64,000 bases of DNA from Flavobacterium azizsancarii (GTDB lineage: Bacteria; Bacteroidota; Bacteroidia; Flavobacteriales; Flavobacteriaceae): NCBI RefSeq assembly GCF_027980145.1, contig NZ_JAMZNK010000008.1, positions 62,001-126,000 of the forward strand, written 5' to 3'. Position numbers and translations under genes: made by a program. Below are positions 43,510 to 52,203 of this stretch, piece after piece. Below the pieces are notes generated by a model. It saw only the letters and a program-made list of their open reading frames with translations. It was not told where the DNA came from and ran no database searches. How positions within the stretch are numbered: the first letter of the stretch is position 1; the number at the start of each line of letters is the position of its first letter.

Positions 43510-45999
43510 ATGAAAAACTATACTTTACTAGCCTTTTTATTTTTTTCGATCTCCAATTTTGCTCAAATAAAGGGAACTATCACTGACGAAAAGTGTAATC
43601 CGCTGCCTTTTGTTTCTGTCTTTGAAGAAAACACTTATAGCGGAACTACTTCTAACGAACAGGGAAAATATCAACTTAACGTAAAAGAACCGGGCAAGAA
43701 CAAGATTACTTTTCAGTATTTAGGCTTCAAAACACAAAAAATCTCAGTTTCTCCTGATTCGAAAACTTTTACGTTGGATGTAAAAATGCATGAAGAAAGT
43801 TTTGCATTAAACGAAGTCGTAATTGATCCCAAAAATAATCCGGCAATTGCAATCATAAAAAATGCTATTGCGAACAAAAAAGACAATTCAGATAAAACAG
43901 CACGATACACGGCTGATTTTTATTCTAAAGGAATGTTTAAAGTCAAAGATTTACCTAAAAAAATTCTTGGCAAAAAAGTAGATCTTGGAGTTGACATGGC
44001 ATCAAATCTGGACTCTACGGGATCGGGGATTTTATACTTATCTGAAACCATATCTAAAATTATTTTCGAAAAACCGGACAAATTAAAAGAGAAAATCATT
44101 GCTTCTAAAATATCCGGAAACAACAAGGGTTATAGTTACAATACCGCTTCATTATCGACTTACGATTTTTATGACAATACGCTGGACTTTGACGTTAAGC
44201 TGATCTCCCCTATTGCAGATAATGCTTTCAGCTATTACAAATACAAACTTGAGGGGAGTTTTTATGACGATAATAATCAACAGATTTACAAAATCAAAGT
44301 AATTCCTAAACGTGATAAGGAACCTGTTTTTGAAGGTTACATTTATATAGTCGATGATAGTTTTGCCATTTATGCCATAGATTTAGTCATAAAAGGATAC
44401 CGCATGAAAAATGAATTCACTGAAGTAATGAACTTAAAACAAAGCTTTAGTTATAATCCAAAAAACAAAATTTGGACAAAAAATGCGCAAACCCTGGATT
44501 TTAGTGCAGGTATTTTTGGTGTAAAATTCTCGGGGAAATTCAATTATGTATATTCAAACTATGAGTTCCCTGCTTCGTTTGAAAAAAAGACTTTTGGAAA
44601 TGAAGTTGTTGCGTTCGAACTTAATGCGAATAAAAAAGACGATGCTTTTTGGAATCAAATCAGACCCATTCCGTTAACGATTGAAGAAAGTACGGATTAC
44701 ACAAAAAAAGACAGTCTTCAAACAATTAGAAAATCCCAAAAATATACTGATTCGCTTGATGCAAAAAACAACAAGTTTAAGGTTTTGGATATATTAATGG
44801 GCTATGATTACAAGAATACTTTCAAGAAGCATTCTTTTGAATACAAAGGTTTATTGAATATCACATCATTGAGTTTTAATACTGTTCAGGGGTTTAATTT
44901 AGATTCTGGTTTTTCTTTTAAAAAGTGGAATGAAGAACAAGGAAAAAGCACTTCGATCAGTACTACTTTTAATTACGGTTTTTCAGACGAACGTTTTAGG
45001 GCGGTTGGAGAATTCAATCATAAATTTAATAATATCAATTATGCTACTATTGGAGTTTCAGGAGGAACAAAAACAGCGCAATTCAATAGTTTCGAACCTA
45101 TCAGCAAGCTTATCAATTCTATAAGTTCTTTATTTTTTAAGGACAATTACATGAAGCTGTATAATCTCGAATTTGCCCAGATCAATTACTCGCAAAACAT
45201 TCTGAATGGCGTTAATATCGTTGGAAAAGTAGCATACGAACAACGAAAAACCCTTTTTAATACAACAGATTACTCTTTCTTTAAAAGAGACGATGTCTAT
45301 TCTTCTAATAATCCGTTAGCGCCAAATGATTTTACAACGCCGGCATTTGATCCTCATCATTTATTTAAAGCCGCTCTAAGTACCAGAATCAACTTTGGCA
45401 ATAAATACATTTCAAGACCTGATGGAAGATATAATATTAAGGACGAAAAATATCCGACAGTATTTTTAGCTTTTGAAAAAGCATTTGCGGCAAGCGAGAA
45501 AAAGTACGAATTTGAACGAATTGGAGCTTCTGTTCTTTACGATTTATCGTTAGGAAACAAAGGAATTCTTGGCATGAATTTAAGAGCGGGAAAATTCTTT
45601 AATGCCGAAAATATTTCTTTTATCGACTACAGACATTTTAACGGAAATCAAACTCATATTGGCACAAGTGAGCGCTACCTAAACGTTTTTAACCTAATGC
45701 CTTATTACGCCAATAGTACAAATGACAGTTATTTTGAAATGCATCTGGAACATAATGATACGGGATTTATCATGAACAAGATTCCTTTGCTGAATCTTTT
45801 AAAATCAACGATGAATCTTGGATTTCACTCCCTGGCAATTCCGGACAGGAAACCTTATACTGAATTTACTGTTGGTTTAGACAATTTAGGCTTTGGAAAA
45901 TTCAAGATATTCAGATTGGATTATGTTCATTCTTATCAAGGCGGAATTCAGCAAAATGGTGTTGTTTTTGGCTTGAAGATTCTAAATGTATTGAATTAG
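43510..45999 (+). CDS. DUF5686 protein with carboxypeptidase-like N-domain
   Basis: 829 residues from the ATG at 43510, chosen as the start of the signal peptide MKNYTLLAFLFFSISNFA; the frame also has a GTG at 43492. After cleavage comes a carboxypeptidase-regulatory-like domain (about 20-105, IKGTITDEKCNPLPFVSVF), then a long DUF5686-like region of strands (YKYKLEGSFYDDNNQQIYKIKVIPKR, about 250-280; FEGYIYIVDDSFAIYAIDLVIKGYRM) and a barrel-like end GIQQNGVVFGLKILNVLN. The size and layout suggest an outer-membrane protein; its ligand is unknown. No partner in an operon. Confidence 0.75.
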   Translation: MKNYTLLAFLFFSISNFAQIKGTITDEKCNPLPFVSVFEENTYSGTTSNEQGKYQLNVKEPGKNKITFQYLGFKTQKISVSPDSKTFTLDVKMHEESFALNEVVIDPKNNPAIAIIKNAIANKKDNSDKTARYTADFYSKGMFKVKDLPKKILGKKVDLGVDMASNLDSTGSGILYLSETISKIIFEKPDKLKEKIIASKISGNNKGYSYNTASLSTYDFYDNTLDFDVKLISPIADNAFSYYKYKLEGSFYDDNNQQIYKIKVIPKRDKEPVFEGYIYIVDDSFAIYAIDLVIKGYRMKNEFTEVMNLKQSFSYNPKNKIWTKNAQTLDFSAGIFGVKFSGKFNYVYSNYEFPASFEKKTFGNEVVAFELNANKKDDAFWNQIRPIPLTIEESTDYTKKDSLQTIRKSQKYTDSLDAKNNKFKVLDILMGYDYKNTFKKHSFEYKGLLNITSLSFNTVQGFNLDSGFSFKKWNEEQGKSTSISTTFNYGFSDERFRAVGEFNHKFNNINYATIGVSGGTKTAQFNSFEPISKLINSISSLFFKDNYMKLYNLEFAQINYSQNILNGVNIVGKVAYEQRKTLFNTTDYSFFKRDDVYSSNNPLAPNDFTTPAFDPHHLFKAALSTRINFGNKYISRPDGRYNIKDEKYPTVFLAFEKAFAASEKKYEFERIGASVLYDLSLGNKGILGMNLRAGKFFNAENISFIDYRHFNGNQTHIGTSERYLNVFNLMPYYANSTNDSYFEMHLEHNDTGFIMNKIPLLNLLKSTMNLGFHSLAIPDRKPYTEFTVGLDNLGFGKFKIFRLDYVHSYQGGIQQNGVVFGLKILNVLN

Positions 46000-46427
46000 G
46001 CTTCTATCTAAATAAGCACAATCTTGTCATTTCGACGAAGTAGAAATCACATCACGATTTTCACGTCTTGTACATAATCACAAAGGAATCAATTATGATT
46101 TTTCTTCAAAATTTTATTATTGGAGTCGAATTTCTTTATGTGACTTCTACTTCGTCGAAGTGACAAAAAAACCGCAAATGTTATCATTATCCCGGATCGC
46201 GTTAGAGGGAGAAGCGATATCCTTTTGCTTTTTTCTTTAAAAAGTAAAAGATATGGCGGATAGCCCGTTCGCCACGGCGAAAACGACTATAAAAAAATCC
46301 GCTTACTCTCTGAAAGAATAAGCGGATTTGAGATTTTATCTTTGACAAGTTTTGAACTTTGACAGCGGTTCATAACATATTACAAGCCTTTGCAACTACT
46401 TTGAAACCTTGTCACTTTGAAGCTCTC
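46000..46427. other. 428-bp gene-free region with stacked repeats
   Basis: It holds, in order: a long inverted repeat (GTCATTTCGACGAAGTAGAA near 46026 with TTCTACTTCGTCGAAGTGAC near 46146); a structured block at 46191-46262 related to 23182-23280 (hairpin ATATCCTTTTGCTTTTT / AAAAAGTAAAAGATAT); a terminator-like hairpin at 46291-46329; and an imperfect pair of TTTGACAAG/CTTGTCACTTTG-type sequences near 46344-46420. No ORF. Confidence 0.75.
46291..46329 (-). terminator. Terminator-like hairpin downstream of the CDF gene
   Basis: AAATCCGCTTA (46295-46305) pairs with TAAGCGGATTT (46319-46329), with an A-run to the left; about 100 bp beyond the CDF stop. Confidence 0.6.
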
Positions 46428-47303
46428 CTAGTGATAATCATCCGGTTCAATATGTATTAAGACATTCCCCAATTGAGGTATTTTTTCTTTTAAAGTATCT
46501 TGTAGTTTGTGTGACAAATCATGTCCTTCTTTTACCGAAATTTTGGCTGATACAATAGCATGGAGATCGACATGATATTTCATTCCGGCTTTACGGATAA
46601 AACATTTTTCAGTTCCCAGAATACCAATAACGGTTAGAGATTTTATTCGAATCTCTTCAACTAAGTCATCGTTTAAATTTTCGTCCATAATTTCGCCAAG
46701 TGCCGGCCTGAAAATCTTATAGCTGTTATATAAGATAAAAAAAGCAGCAAAAAGTGCCGCCCAGTCATCTGCTGATTCATACCCTTTTCCCATAATAAGT
46801 GCAATCGAAATCCCGACAAATGCCGCTACAGAAGTAATGGCATCACTTCGATGGTGCCATGCATCAGCTGCCAATGATGAACTATTGGTTTGCTTACTGC
46901 GTTTCATCACTAAACGAAACGAATATTCTTTCCAGACAATAATAGCTCCCAAAACATATAAGGTCCAGGATTTTGGCAAATCATGCGGATTTTGAATATT
47001 GGCAATACTTTCGTAACCAATAATGGTCGCAGAAGTAATTAAAAAACCAACTACCAAAAAGGTAATCAGTGGTTCTGCACGACCGTGACCGTAAGGATGG
47101 TTTTCATCTGCGGGTTTGTTTGAATATTTTATTCCGAACAAAACCAGACAAGACGAAAATATATCTGTAGTCGATTCGATTGCATCTGCAATCAAGGCAT
47201 AGGAATTGCCAAAAAAACCTGCCAAACCTTTTATAACGGCCAAACAGGTGTTTCCAACTATACTAAATATAGTAGCTTTTATAGCTTTTTGTTCATTTGT
47301 CAT
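46428..47303 (-). CDS. Cation diffusion facilitator metal transporter
   Basis: 291 residues with six membrane helices (residues 8-205) and a C-terminal cytoplasmic ferredoxin-like domain (about 210-291, GTEKCFIRKAGMKYHVDLHAIV). Metal-site residues: helix 2 ADAIESTTDIFSS and helix 5 ADAWHHRSDAITS (H-x3-D) as in CDF proteins, here with D-x6-D in helix 2 rather than the H/D-x3-D of most zinc exporters. The motif ENHPYGHGRAEPL between helices is the classic CDF signature. It exports divalent metals; which one cannot be told. Confidence 0.9.
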   Translation of the reverse strand: MTNEQKAIKATIFSIVGNTCLAVIKGLAGFFGNSYALIADAIESTTDIFSSCLVLFGIKYSNKPADENHPYGHGRAEPLITFLVVGFLITSATIIGYESIANIQNPHDLPKSWTLYVLGAIIVWKEYSFRLVMKRSKQTNSSSLAADAWHHRSDAITSVAAFVGISIALIMGKGYESADDWAALFAAFFILYNSYKIFRPALGEIMDENLNDDLVEEIRIKSLTVIGILGTEKCFIRKAGMKYHVDLHAIVSAKISVKEGHDLSHKLQDTLKEKIPQLGNVLIHIEPDDYH

Positions 47304-47445
47304 GTGAGACTTTTAACGGATTTTAAAATCAAGTTTTAAGATATAAAAACCATTAAGATATTAAGTTTCATTAAGATATTGCAATCTTAATTTTCCTTAA
47401 CCTCCTAATGGTTTATTTTGAATATTTATTTGACTAAATATTTAT

Positions 47446-48759
47446 TTATGCTCTTATAATTTTTGCTCCAATCGCTCTCAAACGCTCGTCGATACGCTCA
47501 TATCCACGATCGATTTGTTCAATATTCTGAATTGTACTTGTTCCTTTTGCAGATAATGCAGCAATTAATAATGAAATCCCCGCACGAATATCAGGAGATG
47601 ACATTGTTGTAGCTTTTAATTGAGATTCAAAATTATGTCCCATAACAACTGCTCTGTGCGGATCACATAACATAATTTTAGCTCCCATGTCAATTAATTT
47701 ATCTACGAAGAACAAACGGCTTTCAAACATTTTTTGGTGAATCAAAACATCTCCTTTCGCTTGTGTTGCCACAACCAAAACAATGCTCAATAAGTCAGGT
47801 GTAAATCCTGGCCATGGCGCATCTGCAATTGTCAGAATAGAACCATCAATATCTGTTTTTACTTCATACCCATCAACGTGAGCAGGGATATAAATATCGT
47901 CTCCGCGTTTTTCGATTGTAATACCTAATTTTCTAAAAGTATTCGGGATCAAACCTAAGTTTCCCCAGCTTACATTTTTGATCGTGATTTCGCTTTTTGT
48001 CATAGCCGCAAGACCAATCCAAGAACCAATTTCAATCATATCCGGTAAAATTCTATGCTCGCATCCGCCAAGGCTTTTAACACCTTCGATGGTCAATAAG
48101 TTAGATCCAACTCCTGTGATCTTAGCTCCCATTGAGTTTAACATTTTGCATAATTGTTGCAAATAAGGTTCACAGGCAGCATTATAAACTGTCGTTTTTC
48201 CATTTGCTAAAACAGCAGCCATTACGATATTTGCTGTTCCGGTAACTGATGCTTCGTCAAGCAGCATATCTGTTCCTTGTAATCCTTCTTCCGGAGATTC
48301 AACTCCGTAAAAGTGATCTTCTCTATTGTATCTGAATTTCGCTCCAAGGTTAATAAAACCTTCAAAGTGTGTATCTAATCTGCGACGTCCAATTTTATCT
48401 CCTCCCGGTTTTGGAATATATCCTTTTCCGAAACGTGCTAATAGTGGTCCAACAATCATAATAGAACCACGTAATGCTCCACCTTCTTTTTTGAAAGCTT
48501 CGGTTTCTAAATATCCAACATTAACCTCATCGGCCTGAAACGTAATCGAACCCGGTTCATTTCGTTGAATTTTCACTCCTAAATTACCCAACAATGTGAT
48601 TAATTTATTAATGTCAATAATATCGGGAATATTATTAATTTTTACTTTATCCCCCGTTAGAAGCACGGCACATAAAATTTGTAATGCCTCATTCTTTGCT
48701 CCTTGCGGAGTAATTTCTCCCTTTAAAGGAGTTCCTCCTTCGATTTTAAAAATTCCCAT
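47446..48759 (-). CDS. murA: UDP-N-acetylglucosamine 1-carboxyvinyltransferase (MurA)
   Basis: 437 residues. N-terminal GIFKIEGGTPLKGEITPQGAKNEAL, the hinge RGSIMIVGPLLARFGKG and the C-terminal SPDIRAGISLLIAALSAKG are those of MurA, first committed enzyme of peptidoglycan synthesis. In the active loop KPGGDKIGRRRLDTH residue 121 is Asp where the E. coli enzyme has Cys115, the fosfomycin target. The codon for this residue is 48397-48399. Preceded by DUF4290 and DUF493 genes on the same strand, with a repeat-rich 191-bp gap. Confidence 0.96.
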   Translation of the reverse strand: MGIFKIEGGTPLKGEITPQGAKNEALQILCAVLLTGDKVKINNIPDIIDINKLITLLGNLGVKIQRNEPGSITFQADEVNVGYLETEAFKKEGGALRGSIMIVGPLLARFGKGYIPKPGGDKIGRRRLDTHFEGFINLGAKFRYNREDHFYGVESPEEGLQGTDMLLDEASVTGTANIVMAAVLANGKTTVYNAACEPYLQQLCKMLNSMGAKITGVGSNLLTIEGVKSLGGCEHRILPDMIEIGSWIGLAAMTKSEITIKNVSWGNLGLIPNTFRKLGITIEKRGDDIYIPAHVDGYEVKTDIDGSILTIADAPWPGFTPDLLSIVLVVATQAKGDVLIHQKMFESRLFFVDKLIDMGAKIMLCDPHRAVVMGHNFESQLKATTMSSPDIRAGISLLIAALSAKGTSTIQNIEQIDRGYERIDERLRAIGAKIIRA

Positions 48760-48770
48760 ATTTCTTTTTT

Positions 48771-48901
48771 AGGTTCTGAGTTACTGAGGTTCTAAGGTTC
48801 TAAGTTTTTTTTGAGGTACTTAGTAGATTAGCTGCTAGCAACTTTTTATTTCTGATTGTTTTTTTTAAGGTTTTGAGTTACTAAGGTTCTGAGTTACTAA
48901 G
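48771..48901. repeat. Degenerate 16-bp tandem repeats
   Basis: Units of AGGTTCTGAGTTACTA type: 48771-48786, 48787-48802, and AAGGTTTTGAGTTACT / AAGGTTCTGAGTTACT at 48867-48898, with unrelated AT-rich sequence between. They lie between the DUF4290 stop and murA start. Confidence 0.7.
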
Positions 48902-48950
48902 TTTAAGAAAGACCCAGCAACTTAACATCTTAGACAACTAGCAACTTTTT

Positions 48951-49673
48951 CTACTTTTGATTGTTGTTTTTCTGAAAAGGTTTTGGTTTTCCGCCTTTAA
49001 TATTGTTTTTATTACTTTGGATTTTTGGAGGTCCGGCTGGCGTAATTTTATTAGACATGCGTTTGTTGGTACGCAATAAATCTGTTGTATTCAAAAGCTC
49101 TTCTGTGCTTTGTAATAAATTAATTTTACCTCCTGACAATTCATATAAATGCTCAAAAATCACATCATCTTTTACTGTGTCTTTGTTCCAGCTTAAATAT
49201 GATTTTTTCATATGATTGGCAATTACCAATATCAATGCATTTTTCATTTCACCATCTTCCCATCTATTAGCAACATCAATCATGTATTTGATATTGTTAC
49301 CATAAAATCTGTATTTAGGAAAATTTTGCGGATACTGTAAAACATCCGGTTTTAGCTGCAATACATCTCTCGACGGAATTGGATATGGCGATTCTACATT
49401 TAATTTAAAATCAGACATAATAAATAGCTGATCCCATAATTTATGTTGAAAATCCGGTACATCACGCAAATGAGGATTCAGACTTCCCATAACCTGAATA
49501 ATGTATTTCGCAGCTTTGTTGCGCATTTCATCATCTTCAATAATAGTTGCCTGATCAATCAGTTTTTGCAAATGACGACCATATTCCGGAATAAGTAAAC
49601 GCTGTCTTTCAGAATTATATTCTAAATTGAAAACAACGTCATTCGCTACTTCTTTTTTATATTTTTCGACCAT
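48951..49673 (-). CDS. DUF4290 domain-containing protein
   Basis: 240 residues, soluble. The block VVFNLEYNSERQRLLIPEYGRHLQKLIDQATIIEDDEMRNKAA, DFKLNVESPYPIPSRDVL and WKEDGEMKNALILVIANHMKKSYL-like helices match DUF4290, a Bacteroidota family found before murA. The C-terminal tail (about 205-240) is basic and Asn/Lys-rich (SNKNNIKGGKPKPFQKNNNQ) and probably disordered; it may contact nucleic acid, which is inference. DUF493 lies 3 bp upstream. Confidence 0.85.
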   Translation of the reverse strand: MVEKYKKEVANDVVFNLEYNSERQRLLIPEYGRHLQKLIDQATIIEDDEMRNKAAKYIIQVMGSLNPHLRDVPDFQHKLWDQLFIMSDFKLNVESPYPIPSRDVLQLKPDVLQYPQNFPKYRFYGNNIKYMIDVANRWEDGEMKNALILVIANHMKKSYLSWNKDTVKDDVIFEHLYELSGGKINLLQSTEELLNTTDLLRTNKRMSNKITPAGPPKIQSNKNNIKGGKPKPFQKNNNQK

Positions 49674-49676
49674 AAC

Positions 49677-49973
49677 TTATAATGAAACTATACCTTCTAT
49701 TGTAGAAACTTCAATGTATTTGCTAATCACATGATCAGCACTATGCATTGTAACATCTATAGAAACACTGGTAAATTTACCTGTTTTAGATTTTGTTGTT
49801 TTAATTACCGCGCCCATACTGTCAAAAGCTTTTTCAACTCGCTCCACATTATCGTCTACCGAAGGCATTATAAATTTATACAAATATTCTGCAGGCCAAG
49901 TATTTGAGTTATCTAACTCAACCTTTAATCTTTCGTAAAATTCGGCGGTGTTTTTTTCTTTATCGTTCTCCAT
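49677..49973 (-). CDS. DUF493 family protein (YbeD-like)
   Basis: 98 residues from the ATG at 49971-49973; a GTG two codons earlier is less likely. Compact alpha-beta fold: FYERLKVELDNSNTWPAEYLYKFIMPS, VERVEKAFDSMGAVIKTTKSKTGKFTSVSIDVTM and ISKYIEVSTIEGIVSL. The order corresponds to YbeD/DUF493, small proteins with an ACT-like fold and no known activity. First gene of the DUF493-DUF4290-murA group. A TATATTTG element (minus strand 49994-50001) is the likely -7 box. Confidence 0.83.
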   Translation of the reverse strand: MENDKEKNTAEFYERLKVELDNSNTWPAEYLYKFIMPSVDDNVERVEKAFDSMGAVIKTTKSKTGKFTSVSIDVTMHSADHVISKYIEVSTIEGIVSL

Positions 49974-50311
49974 TTGCACTTTAAAATAGAAAGCAAATAT
50001 ACGTTTTTGATTTCAGATTTCAGATTTTCGGTTTTAGATTTTTTTCATTGAAGAAAGCATCGATTCTTTGCCACGAATTTCACTAATTTACACGAATTAT
50101 ATTGTGGTAAATGTATCCTCTGCTTTCACTCTTTTTTGATTAATCCTAAAGTTAAAATCCGTAAAAATTCGTAAAACTGGCGGCAAACTTTTATATTTGA
50201 GAAACTTTGCTTCTAAATTTGCAACAAAGTCACGAAGGCGCAAAGCTTAAACAGTCATAAGTTAAAAAACTTTGTTCCTTCGCTACTTTGCGATTCAAAA
50301 AAAACATTACA
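49974..50311. other. 338-bp gene-free region with dispersed repeats
   Basis: Contains the -7 box of the DUF493 gene, a CCACGAATTTCACTAATTTA repeat (near 50071) whose reverse-complement-like partner (AAAATTCGTAAAACTGGCGG) is near 50166, and a further GCAAAGC/TTTGCG repeat at 50224-50295 just before the esterase gene. No ORF with coding character. Confidence 0.65.
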
Positions 50312-51226
50312 ATGAAAAAAATTCTCTTATTTTTTATCGCACTTACAATCAATAACATTCACGGACAGGAAATCAAAACGATGACTTATTTTCAGAATGA
50401 CACCATCAAACTGGATCTGGATTTATACTTACCTCAAAAGAAAACAAACGAAAAACTTCCGTTAATTATTTTTGCATTCGGCGGAGGATTTTCTGGCGGA
50501 GAACGTACGAGCGAAAAAGAATTTGGAATGTTCATGGCAAAAAATGGCTATGCGGTTGCGAGTATTTCGTACAGCTTATATATGAAAGGAAAAGATTTTG
50601 GTTGTAAAGGAACGTTGACCGAAAAGATAAAAGCAATCCAGATTGGCGTGAGCGATATGTGGCAGGCAACTTCGTTTTTGATCGAAAATGCCAATAAATA
50701 CAATATTGATACTTCTAAAATATTCATCTCAGGAATTAGTGCGGGAGCCGAAATTGGTTTTCATGCTTCGTTCTGGGATTATAAACTCATGAATTTATAC
50801 AAAAACAATCTTCCGGAAAACTTCAAGTACAAAGGTTTTATTGGAGGATCAGGCGCCATTCAGGATATTAATTTAATTACAAAAGAAAAAGCGATTCCAA
50901 TGTTGTTGGCACACGGAAATAACGATGATACCGTTCCGTATAGTGCTGGTTCGCATCGCTCCTGCCCTACAAATGCATCGGGCTGGATGATTCTTTTTGG
51001 ATCTTATGCGGTTTACAATCATATGAATGATCTACACAAAGACATTGAACTAATCACTTTTTGCGGCGGCGGACATGAATTATCAGGTTATCTTTTCCAC
51101 CAAGGTCAACAATATGTTCTGGATTTTGTAAATGATGTGTTGAAAGGAAAGAAATTTGAGTCCCATATTATTATTCCTTCGCAAAAGAAAGGTGTGGGTT
51201 CTGAGAAATATTTGTTTTGCGAATAG
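50312..51226 (+). CDS. Secreted alpha/beta hydrolase (esterase-like)
   Basis: 304 residues from the ATG at 50312, chosen as the start of the signal peptide MKKILLFFIALTINNIHG. Oxyanion segment FAFGGGFSGGE (about 55-64), nucleophile elbow GISAG with Ser143, acid in HGNNDDTVPY and base His in CGGGHELSG. This is the layout of Abhydrolase_3 carboxylesterases, which often act on acylated carbohydrates in the periplasm. There is no sugar-degrading gene next to it, so the substrate is open. The following region has a MITE-like repeat. Confidence 0.82.
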   Translation: MKKILLFFIALTINNIHGQEIKTMTYFQNDTIKLDLDLYLPQKKTNEKLPLIIFAFGGGFSGGERTSEKEFGMFMAKNGYAVASISYSLYMKGKDFGCKGTLTEKIKAIQIGVSDMWQATSFLIENANKYNIDTSKIFISGISAGAEIGFHASFWDYKLMNLYKNNLPENFKYKGFIGGSGAIQDINLITKEKAIPMLLAHGNNDDTVPYSAGSHRSCPTNASGWMILFGSYAVYNHMNDLHKDIELITFCGGGHELSGYLFHQGQQYVLDFVNDVLKGKKFESHIIIPSQKKGVGSEKYLFCE

Positions 51227-51277
51227 GCCTTACAGGACATTTTCGCCAACCCATCTTTGTTTTTCTACCGACCAATA

Positions 51278-51386
51278 TAAACTGGACTAAAGTCCAGCCC
51301 TACAATATTTGCCGAGTCTACGACTTTTTTTTTATTTAGTTCCGGAGGAACGATCTATTTTACAGAGCTGGACTTTAGTCCAGTTG
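51278..51386. repeat. MITE-like element with terminal inverted repeats
   Basis: A copy of the 31-bp repeat (51278-51308, identical to 28787-28817) is matched at the other end by its 19-bp reverse complement (51367-51385, GCTGGACTTTAGTCCAGTT). Between lies CGAGTCTACGACT and the palindrome TTCCGGAGGAA. Total about 108 bp, no ORF. Confidence 0.68.
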
Positions 51387-51613
51387 CGATAACATTTGCA
51401 TAGGATTATTTTCATTTTTGAACTGTTTTGTTTCAACGTTCCGAAGCATGAAGAAAAAACCTCTCGTTTTTTTCTTTAAAAAGCAAAAGATTGCAACGAA
51501 TAACTGATTCCAAACCTCCTAATTCACATAAAATTGCGAAATCGTTCGCTCAAGGCAAAATAATCTTTTTAAATACAATAAGTTTAGGTAAATTTGCGCT
51601 TTATTTTAAGAAA
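51387..51613. other. Gene-free region with promoter of the AAA ATPase gene
   Basis: Holds a degenerate copy of the ATCCTTTT/AAAAGAT-type hairpin block (51463-51494) and TAAATTTG (51589-51596), a -7 box 18 bp before the GTG start at 51614. The frame of the ATPase is open through this region but has no coding look. Confidence 0.5.
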
Positions 51614-52147
51614 GTGCAAAAACAAATCATAGTTCTCATTGGTGGCCCGGGAACGGGAAAATCTACTCTTATTAACGAATTGGTAGCTCGTGGCTACTGC
51701 TGTTATCCTGAAATTTCAAGACAAGTTACACTCGAAGCACAACAACGGGGAATTGACCAATTGTTTCTGGAACAACCTTTATTATTTAGCGAAATGTTAC
51801 TTGAAGGACGCATTAAACAATTCAAAGATGCTCTTGAAGAACCTGATGATGTAGTTTTTATAGATCGCGGTATTCCAGATGTTGTCGCTTATATGGATTA
51901 TATTGGTGATGATTATCCAGCACATTTTGTAAAGGCGTGCGAGGATTTTAAATACACCAAAACTTTTATTTTACCACCTTGGGAAGAAATTTACGAATGC
52001 GATACAGAGCGTTACGAAAATTTTGAACAGGCACTAACAATTCAAAAACACCTTGTTGAAACGTATAAGAAATATGGCTACGACTTAATTGAAGTACCAA
52101 AAGATACGGTTGAGAACAGAATTCTTTATATCTTAGATAAAATTTAG
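51614..52147 (+). CDS. AAA family ATPase (TTD14/NadR-like P-loop protein)
   Basis: 177 residues from the GTG at 51614. The frame is open from a TTG at 51491, but the TAAATTTG box lies at 51589-51596, inside that extension, so the GTG just before the P-loop is preferred. Walker A GGPGTGKS (about 10-17), RGYCCYPEISRQVTLEAQQRG and VVFIDRGIPDVVAYMDYIG (Walker B) match the AAA_28 kinase-like group that includes TTD14 and the NadR kinase domain. A nucleotide kinase role is possible but unproven. It lies 56 bp before recQ. Confidence 0.75.
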   Translation: MQKQIIVLIGGPGTGKSTLINELVARGYCCYPEISRQVTLEAQQRGIDQLFLEQPLLFSEMLLEGRIKQFKDALEEPDDVVFIDRGIPDVVAYMDYIGDDYPAHFVKACEDFKYTKTFILPPWEEIYECDTERYENFEQALTIQKHLVETYKKYGYDLIEVPKDTVENRILYILDKI

Positions 52148-52203
52148 GCAGGTGTTTAAAGTTGCAAAACTAGAAACTGATTTCTAAATTTTTTAACTTT
52201 AAA

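Noticed and set aside
48771..48901. CRISPR-like array
   Set aside because: Units are 16 bp, degenerate and without spacers of even length; no cas genes in the window.
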